Program-made: the position numbers and the translations under genes
Part shown: piece by piece, positions 1-11,522 of the stretch
Numbering within the stretch: the stretch's first letter is position 1
How the letters are laid out: each line of letters begins with the position of its first letter
Notes under the pieces: model-generated
The model's input: the letters and a program-made list of their open reading frames with translations, nothing else
Database searches by the model: none
What the model was told of the DNA's origin: nothing
Assembly: GCA_905182995.1 (NCBI GenBank)
Contig: CAJJDP010000123.1
Location: forward strand, 62,001-126,000
Length of the DNA: 64,000 bases
Reading direction: 5' to 3'
From: Paramecium octaurelia
Taxonomy: Eukaryota > Ciliophora > Oligohymenophorea > Peniculida > Parameciidae

Positions 1-867
1 AAACTTATGATTAGACTGGTAAATAACCATTCCCTGGATAAGATCAAAAAGCCATTTTAAAGGCTAATAAAGCTTGCTAAATCGATTTTGGGTTGCCTGC
101 CTTTTTAAAGACTCCAATTGAATTTTAAGATTTAGTAAAAAAGATGTTGTCTAATAAGATCAGTGATCGACCTACTGCATAAGATGTAAGTATTGTTATG
201 TATTCTATCAAGTGCTTAAAACATAAACTATTTGCTAAAATATCTTAATAATTAAAGCAAGATTAACAAGAATTAGAGGAATAACAATAGTAGGTTTTGA
301 ATAATCTGGCCAGTTATGACTTGGAATATACAATTGGTTTAAAGAACAATACTCAAAAGTAAAATATAATTGAATTAGTTCGGAGGATTTAGTAGGATCT
401 CAGTAATTGCAATGGCGAAAACCAGCATATAATGGTAATGTTTAGACTGTGGAAACCTTAACAAACTGTTCTACCGTTTCCATCAAATAAATTGATGCCT
501 AATCTACATCTTAGTCCTAATAGCAAAAATAACCTTAATAATCTAAATTCAGTATTTTCAGTGCTAAATTATCAAGATAAAATAGTTTTGATGGGGGAAC
601 TGGTATTTAATATACATTTATGAAGATATGTTCAAAGATTGTGCATCTCCTGGTAGAAGTAAGATTTCAAAAGAGAAAGATTTGCATAAGATTGCATTGA
701 AGAACTCTTTTCGATTTTGCTAAAAACCATAATTGTAAGTGGAAGACAATCAAATCAACCAAGAGCAATCAGAGGTAAGTGAATTGATTAAAAGACATAA
801 TTCTAGTGAATTGATAAAAATGAATCGTACTGATCATGAAATTTAATCTCCTAAAAAAGTCGAATGA
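1..867 (+). CDS. C-terminal part of a Ser/Thr protein kinase, 5'-truncated by the window edge
   Basis: Reading from base 3 with TGA-only stops gives the last subdomains of a eukaryotic protein kinase: a PFPGQDQKAILKANKACQID stretch, then EFQDLVKKMLSNKISDRPTA, the usual subdomain X-XI pattern with the conserved Arg of 'RPTA'. A Q/N-rich tail follows. The frame closes at a TGA at 621. A second open stretch in another frame (about 622-867, beginning YEDMFKDCASPGRSK) also looks coding and ends at TGA 865-867. I found no 20-34 nt intron that joins the two cleanly. A 23-nt candidate at 603-625 leads instead to a stop at 698. The 3' structure is therefore unresolved (frameshift, missed intron or separate small ORF). 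Kinase assignment is firm; subfamily is not (CAMK-like by feel). Confidence 0.72.
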
Positions 868-902
868 TATAAAATTATAAAAAACTTATTTAATATTTAA
901 AT

Positions 903-2347
903 TCAATAATCTTGCATGATGTTTTATCTATCCTTTAAGTTTAATTAGCCTTTTCCTTTCTCCTTCATTTCCTTTGCACATTTGATCTTCTACTTAACCT
1001 CCGCCACAGCCTTCTTCATTCCATTCTCTTCAAAGGTTTTCAGACTCTTCTAAAAATAACTCAAAGCATCTCTAAATTCCTAGACTAGCAACAATATGGT
1101 GCCTTTTTTAATTTAAATACATAAAATATACCAATAATCTTTTGAGTCTTTGCTACTTACACACTTCCTTCTCCATACACTTTAACTTCTAAATCTTCAG
1201 TTTCATATAATTCCCCAAGTGCTTCTTGATGTCTCTCTTATTTTAATTAGATAATGGCAATTTATCGTTTTATCTTAATGACCTTCTTATCTTAAGCAGT
1301 ATATAATTCAATATAGATCTATTTCACTTTCTATAGACAAGCAATTTGTTCATCAATAGATTAAATTTTCTCGTAATAAGTTGATAATTATTAGTAAAGT
1401 TCTGCTACATATTCAGTTTTATGATAATTAATTTCTACTAACATATCTATGGCACTTGTCTGACATTGAATTGCATCCTTCCAATTATCTTGGCATGCAA
1501 ATATTTTTGCTTTTTCAATATAAGAAATTGCACTCTATTCTGACTTATAACCGTATTTGGCTTCTGTAATAGCAAACACTTTAGTAATGCATTCTTCACT
1601 TGCATCGTAGTCTTTCATTTTACTATACATTATTAATGATGTTTAATTTACGTATGACAATTAGACATCAGAGTTAATGTTTAGATTGAATGCTCAGTTT
1701 CATCTCCATAGATCTAACATTGGGTTTCATAAGCCTTCTTCAATAAATCCAAGGATTCTTCATAACTATTGATTTCTAGATAACATTTTCCAAGTAAAGT
1801 GAGAATGATTGCATTGTAACTCTTGCTTTCCTATTCTTCATTATACAATTTGGCATTTTTCTTCAAAGCCAGAGTGAGATGATCAATTGCTTACTCATAA
1901 CATTTATAATTTAGATATGCTTCACCTATATTAGTATGTGCTTTCACTAATTTAAATTATCCTTTGCCATGTGTGAATACCAGAATCTTGGATTTAAAGT
2001 CATAATAATTAATACCTTGGCCAAAGCCAACTAATGCATTCTGATATTCAATATTTGTTCTTCACTCTTATCTTTCGCATACTCATCCAACATCTTCATC
2101 TTTTCTTCCAAATCCTCAGATATCTTATCTTCAATTTATTTTTGTTGATCCGGTTAGTAATTACCATAATTCTTGTCTTGTTAGTATTTATCCTTTTATG
2201 CTAGACAATTATCATAAATATTAATCTACAGTTATCAAATTGATTAGATTCCATCTGATCGACTTGATTAAATTAATCATAATCCTCTTCATTTTGATCT
2301 TAATCATCTTAGAAATTTCCATCTTCATCATCATATCCATCTTACAT
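903..2347 (-). CDS. TPR-repeat protein, kinesin-light-chain-like arrangement
   Basis: The 442-residue model is built from five exons with four introns of exactly 29 nt (1103-1131, 1623-1651, 1987-2015, 2201-2229); coding length is a multiple of three. An acidic D/Q/E-rich N terminus (about residues 1-75) is followed by tandem helical pairs with TPR signature spacing, for example HTNIGEAYLNYKCYEQAIDH and LLGKCYLEINSYEESLDLLK. More repeats run to about residue 410, then a K-rich end. Consecutive TPRs of this style occur in kinesin light chains and many ciliate TPR proteins, which act as protein-binding scaffolds. No catalytic domain is visible. It is convergent with the kinase tail upstream. 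The start is the first ATG of the open frame. Function beyond scaffolding is not inferable. Confidence 0.8.
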
Positions 2348-3005
2348 GTTTCTGTTATATCTCTTGTATATTAAAAATAATAATTTAAATTAAACAAAAC
2401 TTGAATAGTAATATATTATATAACATTCTACTTAACTTACTCAGTCTTAATGTAGGCTTTAAATCTATTTAATTAACAGTTTTAATCTAGACTATTGATG
2501 TATTCAAAATTATTGCAATCTCATATAACATTATCATAAGAATAAATATCGCGTTTTAGACATGAAAATCGACCTTTAGAATATATTAATATATATGATA
2601 TACCTTCAAGATTTAATATTATTTATTTAAGATAATATCTCAACCTTAACATTGAACAAATTTTAAATTTAAACGAAGTTAGAATGGCTAATAAAAAATC
2701 CTGTCTATAGATTATGATGCAATTTAAATTTAATTTTGAAAGAGAAGAGATTTCAGAATTCATTTTAGAAATAAATTTCATAATTAAACTATTGCTTTTT
2801 GATTTAAAATTTGATTTATTTCAAAGATTAGGCCCCCCTATATATTTTGTGTGTTATATAAACTGTAGAACATGATGGCTATTAGATCTAAGGATCTAGA
2901 ACTGTTGAGCATTAAAAATATATTTTGAAAATGATCTATATTTTGTAAAAATACTCTTATTTCAATTTATTATAATATTAATTGTAAGTACAAGAAGAGA
3001 GAAAA
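2348..3005. other. Intergenic, very AT-rich
   Basis: This divergent interval lies between the TPR gene and the gene at 3006. I see no open frame free of TGA with protein-like composition, and no tRNA-like structure. A short C-run (gcccccc at about 2831-2837) is the only compositional oddity. It presumably holds promoters for both flanking genes. Confidence 0.5.
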
Positions 3006-3863
3006 ATGAATAGCTTAAGAAGTTAATAAAGAATATACGAGTGTCCACTTCTAAGTTACAAAGAATTTAGTCCCAGACTCAAGGGGCCCTTTTATTATCA
3101 AAGCTTGCATAGTGAATCAAAAAAGTTACTCTCGCCGTTTGGGAGTTAAACAAAAAGCACGGATCAAAAATTTGCTATTCATCTCAAACCCATTTTGATC
3201 CCAGATTTAATGGGTAGGAGTTAAATTCAATGTTTGAAAATAAGATGTCCACTTATTCAGAGGAGTCTTAGATCTTAAAGTTCAAACGAATAAGTATATG
3301 GATAATATGGGAGCAAGTGGAAAAGATTGATTTCATAAGGGAAGTTTAGTGTGAAACAAATTCGACATTAAAAAATAATTTATAGATTCAAGATATATGT
3401 AAGAGCAGTTTAACTAATGTTAACATATTTTAAATTTAAAAGGGCTAGATAATCCAATATGAAAAGTAGCAAAAGATTATCAAAGGCCAGAATCTCTATT
3501 GTTAATATAAGAAAATAATCTGGTCAGTCAACTTTAATCCCCCTTATTTAGTAATATCAAGCAGAACTGTTATAAATGCAAAATCAAATATTGAATGTAT
3601 CTAGTTCAGATGTACATAGTCCACAATCTCTGTGCTTAAAACGAAAATAAAAAACACTTTCTTAAATAAGTTTCGATCATTTTCTTAAAAGACCCATCTA
3701 GCAATTTATAAAAAACAAGAATCTTTCTTCAATTTCAGATCATAAATCAACCTAACCTACTAAAAGAACTTGTAAGACTGAATAAAGTCACAAAAGATTT
3801 GCAAGTATTAGATAATTGCATCGCAAACTTCAGATGAGTTAGGCTTATTCAGCTTAATAATGA
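3006..3863 (+). CDS. Basic Ser/Gln-rich protein of unknown function
   Basis: A single uninterrupted 285-codon frame runs from ATG 3006 to TGA 3861-3863, with TAA/TAG as Gln. The product begins MNSLRSQQRIYECPLLSYKE. It is rich in Lys, Arg, Ser and Gln throughout, lacks hydrophobic segments, and shows no domain I recognise. Stretches such as FKRARQSNMKSSKRLSKARI suggest a nucleic-acid-binding or cytoskeletal, largely disordered protein, but that is only composition. It ends 38 bases from the stop of the convergent Cache-VWA gene. I consider it real because an open frame of this length is unlikely by chance in such AT-rich DNA. No homologue is recognised. Confidence 0.6.
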
Positions 3864-3901
3864 TACTAGTATTATTAATGTTATATAAAACTTAATATGA
3901 A

Positions 3902-6900
3902 TCAAAAGAATTCTAAGTACATTTTTTTCTGTAATTGATTTTATCTTGATTTTCCAAACAACTGTTCCAGATTTGCTGTTGCATTAACAAAAATGCTTCT
4001 CGGAGTTATTTTAGAAAGTTTCTTCAATTCCAACATATTTGCATTTTAATTAGCAATATTGAAAACCATAAGATCAACCTAATTCTTCTCCAATACCTAT
4101 CTTAAGTGGAGTTCTTGCTTGTCACTCATTTTTCTGTTAACTAAGATATAGGATGGATATGATTACTCTCCGTAAAGATACAAATAAATTTATAACGAGA
4201 TCTAAAATCATGTTGTTATTGGGATTTATCCTTCTCAAATCTATTACAGTGATCATTTTCATTTCTAATAAATTTAAAATCCTCATCCTCAAAGTCGGAA
4301 TTAGACTCACTAGTTACATCAAAATGACAATCCTAACTAAGATAAGAATAGTATATTTAACATACCTAAAATTCACGTGTTGACTCTTATCATCTACATT
4401 TTCAATAATCATACTTTTCCCTTCATCCTCCTCAGCCACTGGAGGCAAATATATTTTTTATTTAATATTGGTTTCTTTACATTTCTTTTTTTCATAGTCA
4501 CTGTCGTGAATGGTGATTTTATGTTCGAAGAAATTCTTTACGGCATATTTTAAGGCTTAGAATAATTTTGATTTTCCTCCAGGAGCAGTAATAGCCATGA
4601 ATAATTACTTAGTCAGTAAATCTTTATAGGTTCCTTTTGGTTATAATGGAAAAGCCTCGTGTAATGAATTGTTGAATCCATACATGCCAATCAAATCTTG
4701 GGGTTATAGAATGTTGAAGATTTTGGTGCATATGCTATGAGACAAGTTAATTTGCTCAACGGTCATTTCTTTTGAATAATCAATAATGAAAACAATTTCG
4801 TAGATATTGATAGAAATTTGGTTTCTAAATTATTGGATAGGCAAAGGAGATATGCTAAAGAGATTAAAGATTTTCTCTAAAACCATTAGACAGAAATCAC
4901 GAACTTCAGGATCGTAATATTCACCCAATTCTATTATTTATGTTAAGATCTCAGCTCCAGTCTTGAAATTACCTTCAATTAATTCATATATGGCTTATAA
5001 TTGCATAATCTTTGAGAGTAAGACTTCTTTGGGTACATTTTTGAACATGTCAACAAAGTTATAATCCTATTCGGCTTGATTTTATTCCTAATTAGTGTTC
5101 TCATTAAGTTTGTTGTAATATTCTAATGCCTTTTTTTCAGATATTTTGAAATTACTCAAATCTCCAATTTAGATATAACACAATGCCTTTTTAACATGGA
5201 GATTTATCAATCTTACAATATTACTTTATGTGAATTTTTAATCCTTCTCTGCTATGGCTTCAAAATCATTGAATAATTTAAGTGTTTCTGGAATGAAGAT
5301 TTCATTTTGCATACAAATAGTGAACATGAACTATGCCAATTGAAACTGTCTATTTAACAATTTTGCCTTAGCTAGTTATTTCTTCTTCATCAACTCTACA
5401 ATCTTCTCTTCGATCATTTACAATTCTGTCATTCCTCCGTTAGATTATCCAGAATCTCCTCTTACTCTTTCCTCTTAATCTTGTCTATAGTCGTCATCTT
5501 TATATCTCTCATCCTATTGAATAATACTCTCTTTCAAATCCAATCTCTAACTGATGATACTACTTTAATTATAGGAGTGACCTCCTTGATATTTGACTTT
5601 GTTATTGGATACATTTGGAGATAATTGAGGAGATATATATGGCGAATTATCATGATCTACAGAATTGATGGGCTGTAATTGTTGTTTACTTTCTGCAAAT
5701 GACATTTTCCCACTTAATCTCTTCTTCTACATAGGAGTTTGAATAGAATTTGTTTATATTTATGTTATTTTGTTTTAGGTACCAGTGTTGAGTAATGCAA
5801 CATGTGGGATATTGGTTTTTTGTAATAATTGAGAAGTAGATTAATTTTTATGATGTTGATCTTATGGTTTACTCATAAGGGATTATGAATTTCCTTTGTG
5901 TTAACTTTCGACCCTTTTTGATTTGGTATCCTTCTTTTTTACTTGTACACTTATCCAATTGATTTTCATTTACTCTTTGAATCTTTGAGCCAATACTTTC
6001 AATCTTTATTTGAAATTTTAATATAAATTTGGTTCCTGTAATGCTGACTACATTCCCAAACACCATTTTTTAAGTTCTTTGATTTCTATTAATTCTAATT
6101 TGGCTATGTAGATAGCCTCTTCCATTTCATTTATGGCTTCAAATACTCTGCCACCTTTCATATGCAAGATCCCAATATTATTGGCACATATTCCAACTGC
6201 ACTCATGTTTCCTATTTCTTTCTTGTAAAAGTCCTTTGCTTTACTTAATTCCATCAAAGCTAAGGCATCTGAATGTTTAGAATTTGAATATTTTTGATTG
6301 GAATACTTAATCGTAGTTACAAATATATTCATAGTTTGAAATAGGGATTTAATCTCAAAGGAGTTAAAATAATCCTAATAGTTAATCAATTCTTCTTCTT
6401 GATCCATGTTTTGGATGTCGATACTATTCATAAATTCAGTTAAGACTTTGATTGGTTATTCAAATGATAAACCAATTCTAGTGGCTGTGTACCAAACAAA
6501 TAGAAATATGACTAATTTATATTGATGGATATTTTACCAACTGATAACACAATGATTACTATTAAAACAATGATCTCCAAGATCCTGACATTATTCAGAG
6601 ATGTGCCTTCATAGAGTTCTTGAATTAGAGTCTGTTCCTCAAAATAATGTACCAAAATAAAGGAAGGCAGTGTGAAATTGTTTTCTTCTGGTTCAATATA
6701 CACATATCTTCTTCCATTTTCAGGGGCTGTAACTATGGACACCTTCTTTGTGGAATAAGTGTTGACCTTGGAGAAGAGCAGATAAAACTTATTTTAACCA
6801 AACGAATAAGTCAAGGATGTGGAGTTTAGAGTTTCATTCTAAACTAATTCATTAGATCTATTGAGGATTTATGGTGCCAGATCTTCATTCAAAGAATTAT

Positions 6901-7981
6901 AGGAAGATTAACTGAAATCTTTGGTTGCCACTATGTATTTAATAATAGATTCGGAAATAGCCATATTGCTGTAATCTGATGGGGCCAAGGTAGTGAATTC
7001 CTCATTAATGATGGCAGTAAACAATTAATGTTCGCTCTCCCCTTGATTTTCATGCTATTGGTAATGTCTTGTTATGAGGTCCAACAGATATAAATTTGAA
7101 ATCTTTGCTGTTAGAAAGCATTATCTAGCATCATCTTAAGAAATGATTTATGTTATCGTCAATGATGGACTTGAGGTGAATTCATCATTATGATCATAAG
7201 ACATTGTAAAATTCAATGTAGAGTCTAATATGAATTCTTCTACTGGTAGCCAATCAGCAGTATTAATGTCCTTCAACAAATTTTATTATTATTTTGTGAA
7301 CTATGGTATCCTAACGACCAAAGAATCTGTGCAATGGACCATCAATGATGCATAGTTGATGGGTATCAATGTTGAATCTGCCTCACTCGATTTGGTTTCT
7401 AGTTGTAGGTCTTAGGAGAGTGATCTTGTATTACTATTTATATATGATAACATTTCAATACTTGATTATGATATCTGATAGTATAAGTGATTAAGTGATC
7501 TTGTTCATCAAAAAACTTAATCTGGGGTTTGACTTCTGTAAGGTGTTGAAATTAGTGTAATTGGAATGACTCCAGGCCACTGTGTAATCTTCTTCCGTTA
7601 TTTCACCAGATGAAAACGAGTAGGGTGCAATTTACTTGGCATCCAAAGTCCTAGATAGGCTTGAAGTAATACCAGGATGAATAGTTTTAAAACTCGCCAA
7701 AACAATAATGTCTCAAATGTGCACTTACTCCAAATATTTAATTAAAATATGCCTAATATTGGATATAGATTTCCTATCATTCGGGTATTATTTACTTGTT
7801 ATATGATATTCATTTCTATTTATAAGCCATTCAAATGTCGATTTATGTGAAATTCTAAGAGGGAATCCTAAAAACTTGGGATGCTCACAAAACCAAGCAA
7901 TCCAACTTGCAACACTGCCAACATTAGAATCAAAATTATAGGAATCAATATAACAAGTAAAATCTAATTTTTTAGTTCCAT
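3902..7981 (-). CDS. Cache-TPR-VWA transmembrane protein (putative receptor)
   Basis: A 1307-residue model with six introns (7774-7795, 7651-7672, 7434-7461, 6512-6537, 4337-4365, 4168-4196); spliced length is a multiple of three. A signal-anchor helix lies at residues 6-34 (NQILLVILIPIILILMLAVL). An extracellular region of about 400 residues resembles dCache sensors. A second helix is near residue 440 (ILEIIVLIVIIVLSVG). A cytosolic TPR pair follows at about 540-600 (GICANNIGILHMKGGRVFEA), then a long Q/S-rich linker, helical repeats, and a VWA domain from about 1020 to 1290. The VWA metal site reads D-Y-S-K-E instead of DxSxS, so metal binding may be weakened. The order suggests an extracellular sensor coupled to intracellular protein-interaction modules; the ligand is unknown. 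The frame is continuous across the linker, so I treat it as one gene rather than two. Confidence 0.82.
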
Positions 7982-8901
7982 CACTCACCTATTAAAATTT
8001 AATGTAATATTAAATTATGGAAATCAAGATAAGATGTTATTTATACATGTAATATTAATTTAAATTACCTAAAGTAGACAATCGAATCAAATGAATTTGT
8101 TAATTTCTTAAAAAATAATATGAGTAACATTTATAAATAGAACTATTAAATTTAAATTCTCATCCAGAATTCGACATCATGACTACTATACAGATTTAAT
8201 TAATTTCTTATTCTAATAATTTATAATTTAATCAAACAAAATATATGCAACTAAATCTTGGATTCTCAAACTCTGACTCCCCCCTCAAATAACTGGAAAT
8301 TACAACTAATCTGTTTGAATTCATTTTACTTTCATTAAACTGAATATACAAATTGGAACCACTTCATGATGATCTAGATTTACATCCTGATGAGGCGAAG
8401 GCAAATCTATATTATGAATATTGCAATTACGACAATTCCTATATATCCAGAAGTCTACATAAATAGAATTGCATATTTCTTAATTTCAATATTATTTTAT
8501 AGAACCAATGAACAAGAGAGCCTGTTAGGATTTATTATAGTAAACTTATATTGCTTCCTTTTAAAAGATGATATCAATAAATATTTTTATTAAAAAATAA
8601 TACACGATTTTTCTTATTTTAATATCATCTAATTATTAATTATGACATAATTATGTATTTGACAATTAGAAATTATGACAAAATGAGCATCTAAATCATC
8701 AACATAACATCTGATAAATTCAAACTCATCATTTTTGTGAATATAAGTATTTGTACAAAATCACAGGAATTGTAATTTCAATTTGAATTATATGTAATCT
8801 CATCCTCTATAGATTTATGGAATTGTTTTGATAATGAATAATTTAAAACTTGAGGGTTATATTAATGAATAAAATATTTATTTAACAATAATACAATATT
8901 A
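7982..8901. other. Long divergent intergenic region
   Basis: About 920 bases separate the divergent starts at 7981 and 8902, unusually long for this compact genome. Apart from one short open stretch (8344-8511, listed separately) I see only AT-rich sequence and a C-run at about 8279-8284. No tRNA or ncRNA was recognised. Confidence 0.45.
8344..8511 (+). pseudogene. Possible degenerate gene fragment
   Basis: A TGA-free frame of 55 codons without an ATG encodes YKLEPLHDDLDLHPDEAKAN followed by a Tyr/Asn-rich stretch, and ends at TGA 8509-8511. The composition (HPDEAK, balanced charge) is protein-like and unlike the surrounding noncoding DNA. It has no start, no splice partner that I can find, and lies in the middle of an unusually long intergenic gap. 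It may be a relic of a lost gene or an unrecognised exon; chance is not excluded. Confidence 0.25.
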
Positions 8902-10791
8902 ATGTTTTCAAATACAAACTCATAATTCCAAAATCCTCAATAACCCTAATATGGTGGCTATAGTTAAACAGTTCCGATAAGTAAGCGATATGAATATAGT
9001 AGTAAATTAATCATAGGTGGGGAAACCAGTGTATCAGCCTCAATAGCCTTAGCCGATGGAAGTAGAAATGAAAATATACAGGGGATAGAATCAGGCTTCC
9101 GAGATGTAGGTTCATAATCCATAACCCATAAAATAAAATACATCTTAAATTGTAGTGCAGAATCAGTTTCACGATTAGTCTTCGGTGAAATAAAATTAGA
9201 AAGTGTCTTATGTAATATATTTGAATTTAATATGATTAGTTAATAGATTGGGTAATGTACTTTTTGCCAATAGCATTCATCATATTAATTTTGATTGTTA
9301 TGTCATGCATGGTTGGTGCAAAGATAAAGCATTTTAATCCCGAAGGAGCACATAACACATTATCAACTTTGAAAGATAACTTATCAAAGAATCCAATTGA
9401 AGATATAGTAGAAGGTAGTGAAGTAGCATCACATGCAACAATGATAGATTATTTCAGACACAAGGATGTCACATGTCCTGATGGTTATGAAACAGCACAA
9501 ATAGGGAAATGGGATGGAGTTAAGTCTGGTTGCTTATGTGAAAATGGAGAGACCAGTCATTCTACTACATGTTTTTATAAATCATCATGCAAAAGAGTGA
9601 AATCTCATGATTCTGTAGATCTCAAGATTTGGTAATAGAAGAGCTTCTGCATTAAAAAGTATGAGGATTGGCATCATCTAACTGGAGTCGCTTGTGATAA
9701 TGGATATAAGTTATGTGGAGATATTTGTGTGCCTATGACTAGAGGATGTCCATTGTCCAATCTGGTGAAAGATAATAGTAGATAAAACGATGAACATGCT
9801 ATAAAAATAGGCAGTGATCATTTCATTAAGAAATTTGAAGATTCTGAGCCAGTCGTAGATTTAGAATTGGTTCCTGGATTGGGTTAGAGTGGATCATCGC
9901 CATGTTATAATCATGAGTTGAATCCAAAGTTTTAATCAGAAAAATATTATCCATTTGCAAAAAGAGCTGAGAAAGGGTGTGATCAGTATTTGGATCTTCA
10001 GAGTCATAGAACTACTTTGAATACTTTTGAGATTCACAAAGTATTTGAACAGAATGACTTAAATGATGTTCTGAATCAATTGCCATTTTATCAAAGTTAC
10101 ATGAGTAATGAGGATACTTATGCATTTGAATTAATCAAGAGAATTAAAATAAATTCGATTCAGGATTGTTAAAAACTTAAACCAAATCAAGTAGATAAGA
10201 TTTCATCAAGTAGCAAAAGTGTTTATCACGCTGAATCATATCTCTCTTTCATAATTTTATTGATTGCAGCAATAGTTCTATTTTTGGTGCCAATTCTATA
10301 TCTAATTAGGAATAGAGTATTAATATTACATATCTGTATAGGTATTTGAATGGAAGGATATGACAGAATTCAGATAACCAAGATTTTTCTGCGGTAGTGC
10401 TGCTGTTATTGCAACACTCTGTATAATATTAGGAGCTATCTATTTGTATCATGTAGATGGGAATGTAATTTAATCAATTTTAATTTCAGGATGGATTAAA
10501 GGAACATAACCGTATGTTCTAGACATATTTAGAAAAGAGTTGCTTCTAGGATTAAGGATTGATATTGGTATGAATGAATTAATTAATTTATAGGCTGTTG
10601 ACTAAGTTAATACTTTTGCAAAGAATGTGTATCACTCTACTTATAGTTATGTGATATTTACGTTTTATGGAAGTATTTGCTATTTTGTGATCTTGGCTCT
10701 GTTAATGATTTATTAATTCTGGTAACATAAAAGTAATTTTGAAAATCCTTGGTAGTACAGAATCTAGAAACAATATTATGAATTTTATTGA
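8902..10791 (+). CDS. Multi-pass membrane protein with Cys-rich domain, unknown function
   Basis: A 604-residue model with three introns (8981-9002, 9212-9239, 10317-10341); spliced length is exact. The N terminus is Q/P/N-rich and presumably cytosolic (MFSNTNSQFQNPQQPQYGGY). TM1 follows at about 97-122 (WVMYFLPIAFIILILIVMSC). Next is a roughly 330-residue domain with many Cys, including a C-x-C pair (GCLCENG) and paired Cys around CPLSN/CPDGY motifs, suggesting disulfides in a lumenal or extracellular location. TM2 (SFIILLIAAIVLFLVPILYL), TM3 (SAAVIATLCIILGAIYLY) and TM4 (FYGSICYFVILALLMIY) follow near the C terminus. No family is recognised. The start was chosen because only this ATG, combined with the 22-nt intron, keeps the proline/glutamine-rich leader in frame. 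Confidence 0.72.
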
Positions 10792-10834
10792 GACAAATTA
10801 TTATTTTTTTATTTATTAATATTGATTATTTATT

Positions 10835-11491
10835 ATGGAGTAAGGCAAAAACATTTATCATCTCAAAAACACTATCAACAAAAATACTCATTACTTTCTC
10901 AAACCTAAAAATGCAGCCTTGAACTCTCTCTTGGATACTTACATCTTACAGGATTACGGTGGAATCAATGTTAGTTATCAATTACCAAAAATACGTAATC
11001 TATCATAACAATAAATTCTCCTGGATATTGAAAGTAAACGCAAGCTCTCTGTTCAAAATATACAAAAATTGGGTTCCCAAAGGAATCTCAATCGGTTAGT
11101 TCGATCCTAAACTATCGATGAACCTGCATGCAGAAAAGCAACTGACATCATTGAATCTTGCGAAAAGATTATCACACTTCAAAAGAAGAAAGAAATCGAT
11201 TTCAAAGTTAAACAATCAAGAGAGGATGATGAATACAAAGCTATTCGTAAGGCTGACAAATTACACAAGTTGATCCAGGAACAAATCTATTAATGCAACA
11301 AGGAAGATTTAGACAATGCAAACAAAAAGGCTATCTTATATATAAGGGAAAACACTGTCACTATTGATAAGGACAAATTTATACAAAAATGTAATAGGGA
11401 AAGATTTTAGTTATAATAATTTCGAGAAAGACCTCGAAAAGAGAAGGAACACAAACGATTCAGAACTAATTATCACTTATTAGATCTCTGA
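10835..11491 (+). CDS. Charged helical protein of unknown function
   Basis: A 218-codon single-exon frame runs from ATG 10835 to TGA 11489-11491. The product is rich in Lys, Arg, Glu and Gln, with long predicted helices (ATDIIESCEKIITLQKKKEI, KLHKLIQEQIYQCNKEDLDN). There is no signal peptide or membrane segment. Its stop lies only 31 bases before the start of the next same-strand gene, too little for an ordinary separate promoter. The two may therefore be parts of one gene whose connection I cannot see: no GT lies close enough before the TGA to place it in a short intron. I keep them separate. No homologue is recognised. Confidence 0.55.
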
Positions 11492-11522
11492 TATGTTTTA
11501 TTAATTTTGTAATTTAATTTAT

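Noticed and set aside
8390-8593. A 67-codon ORF with Met start.
   Set aside because: It ends at TAA, which is not a stop here; the extension is low complexity, and the neighbouring frame is more protein-like.
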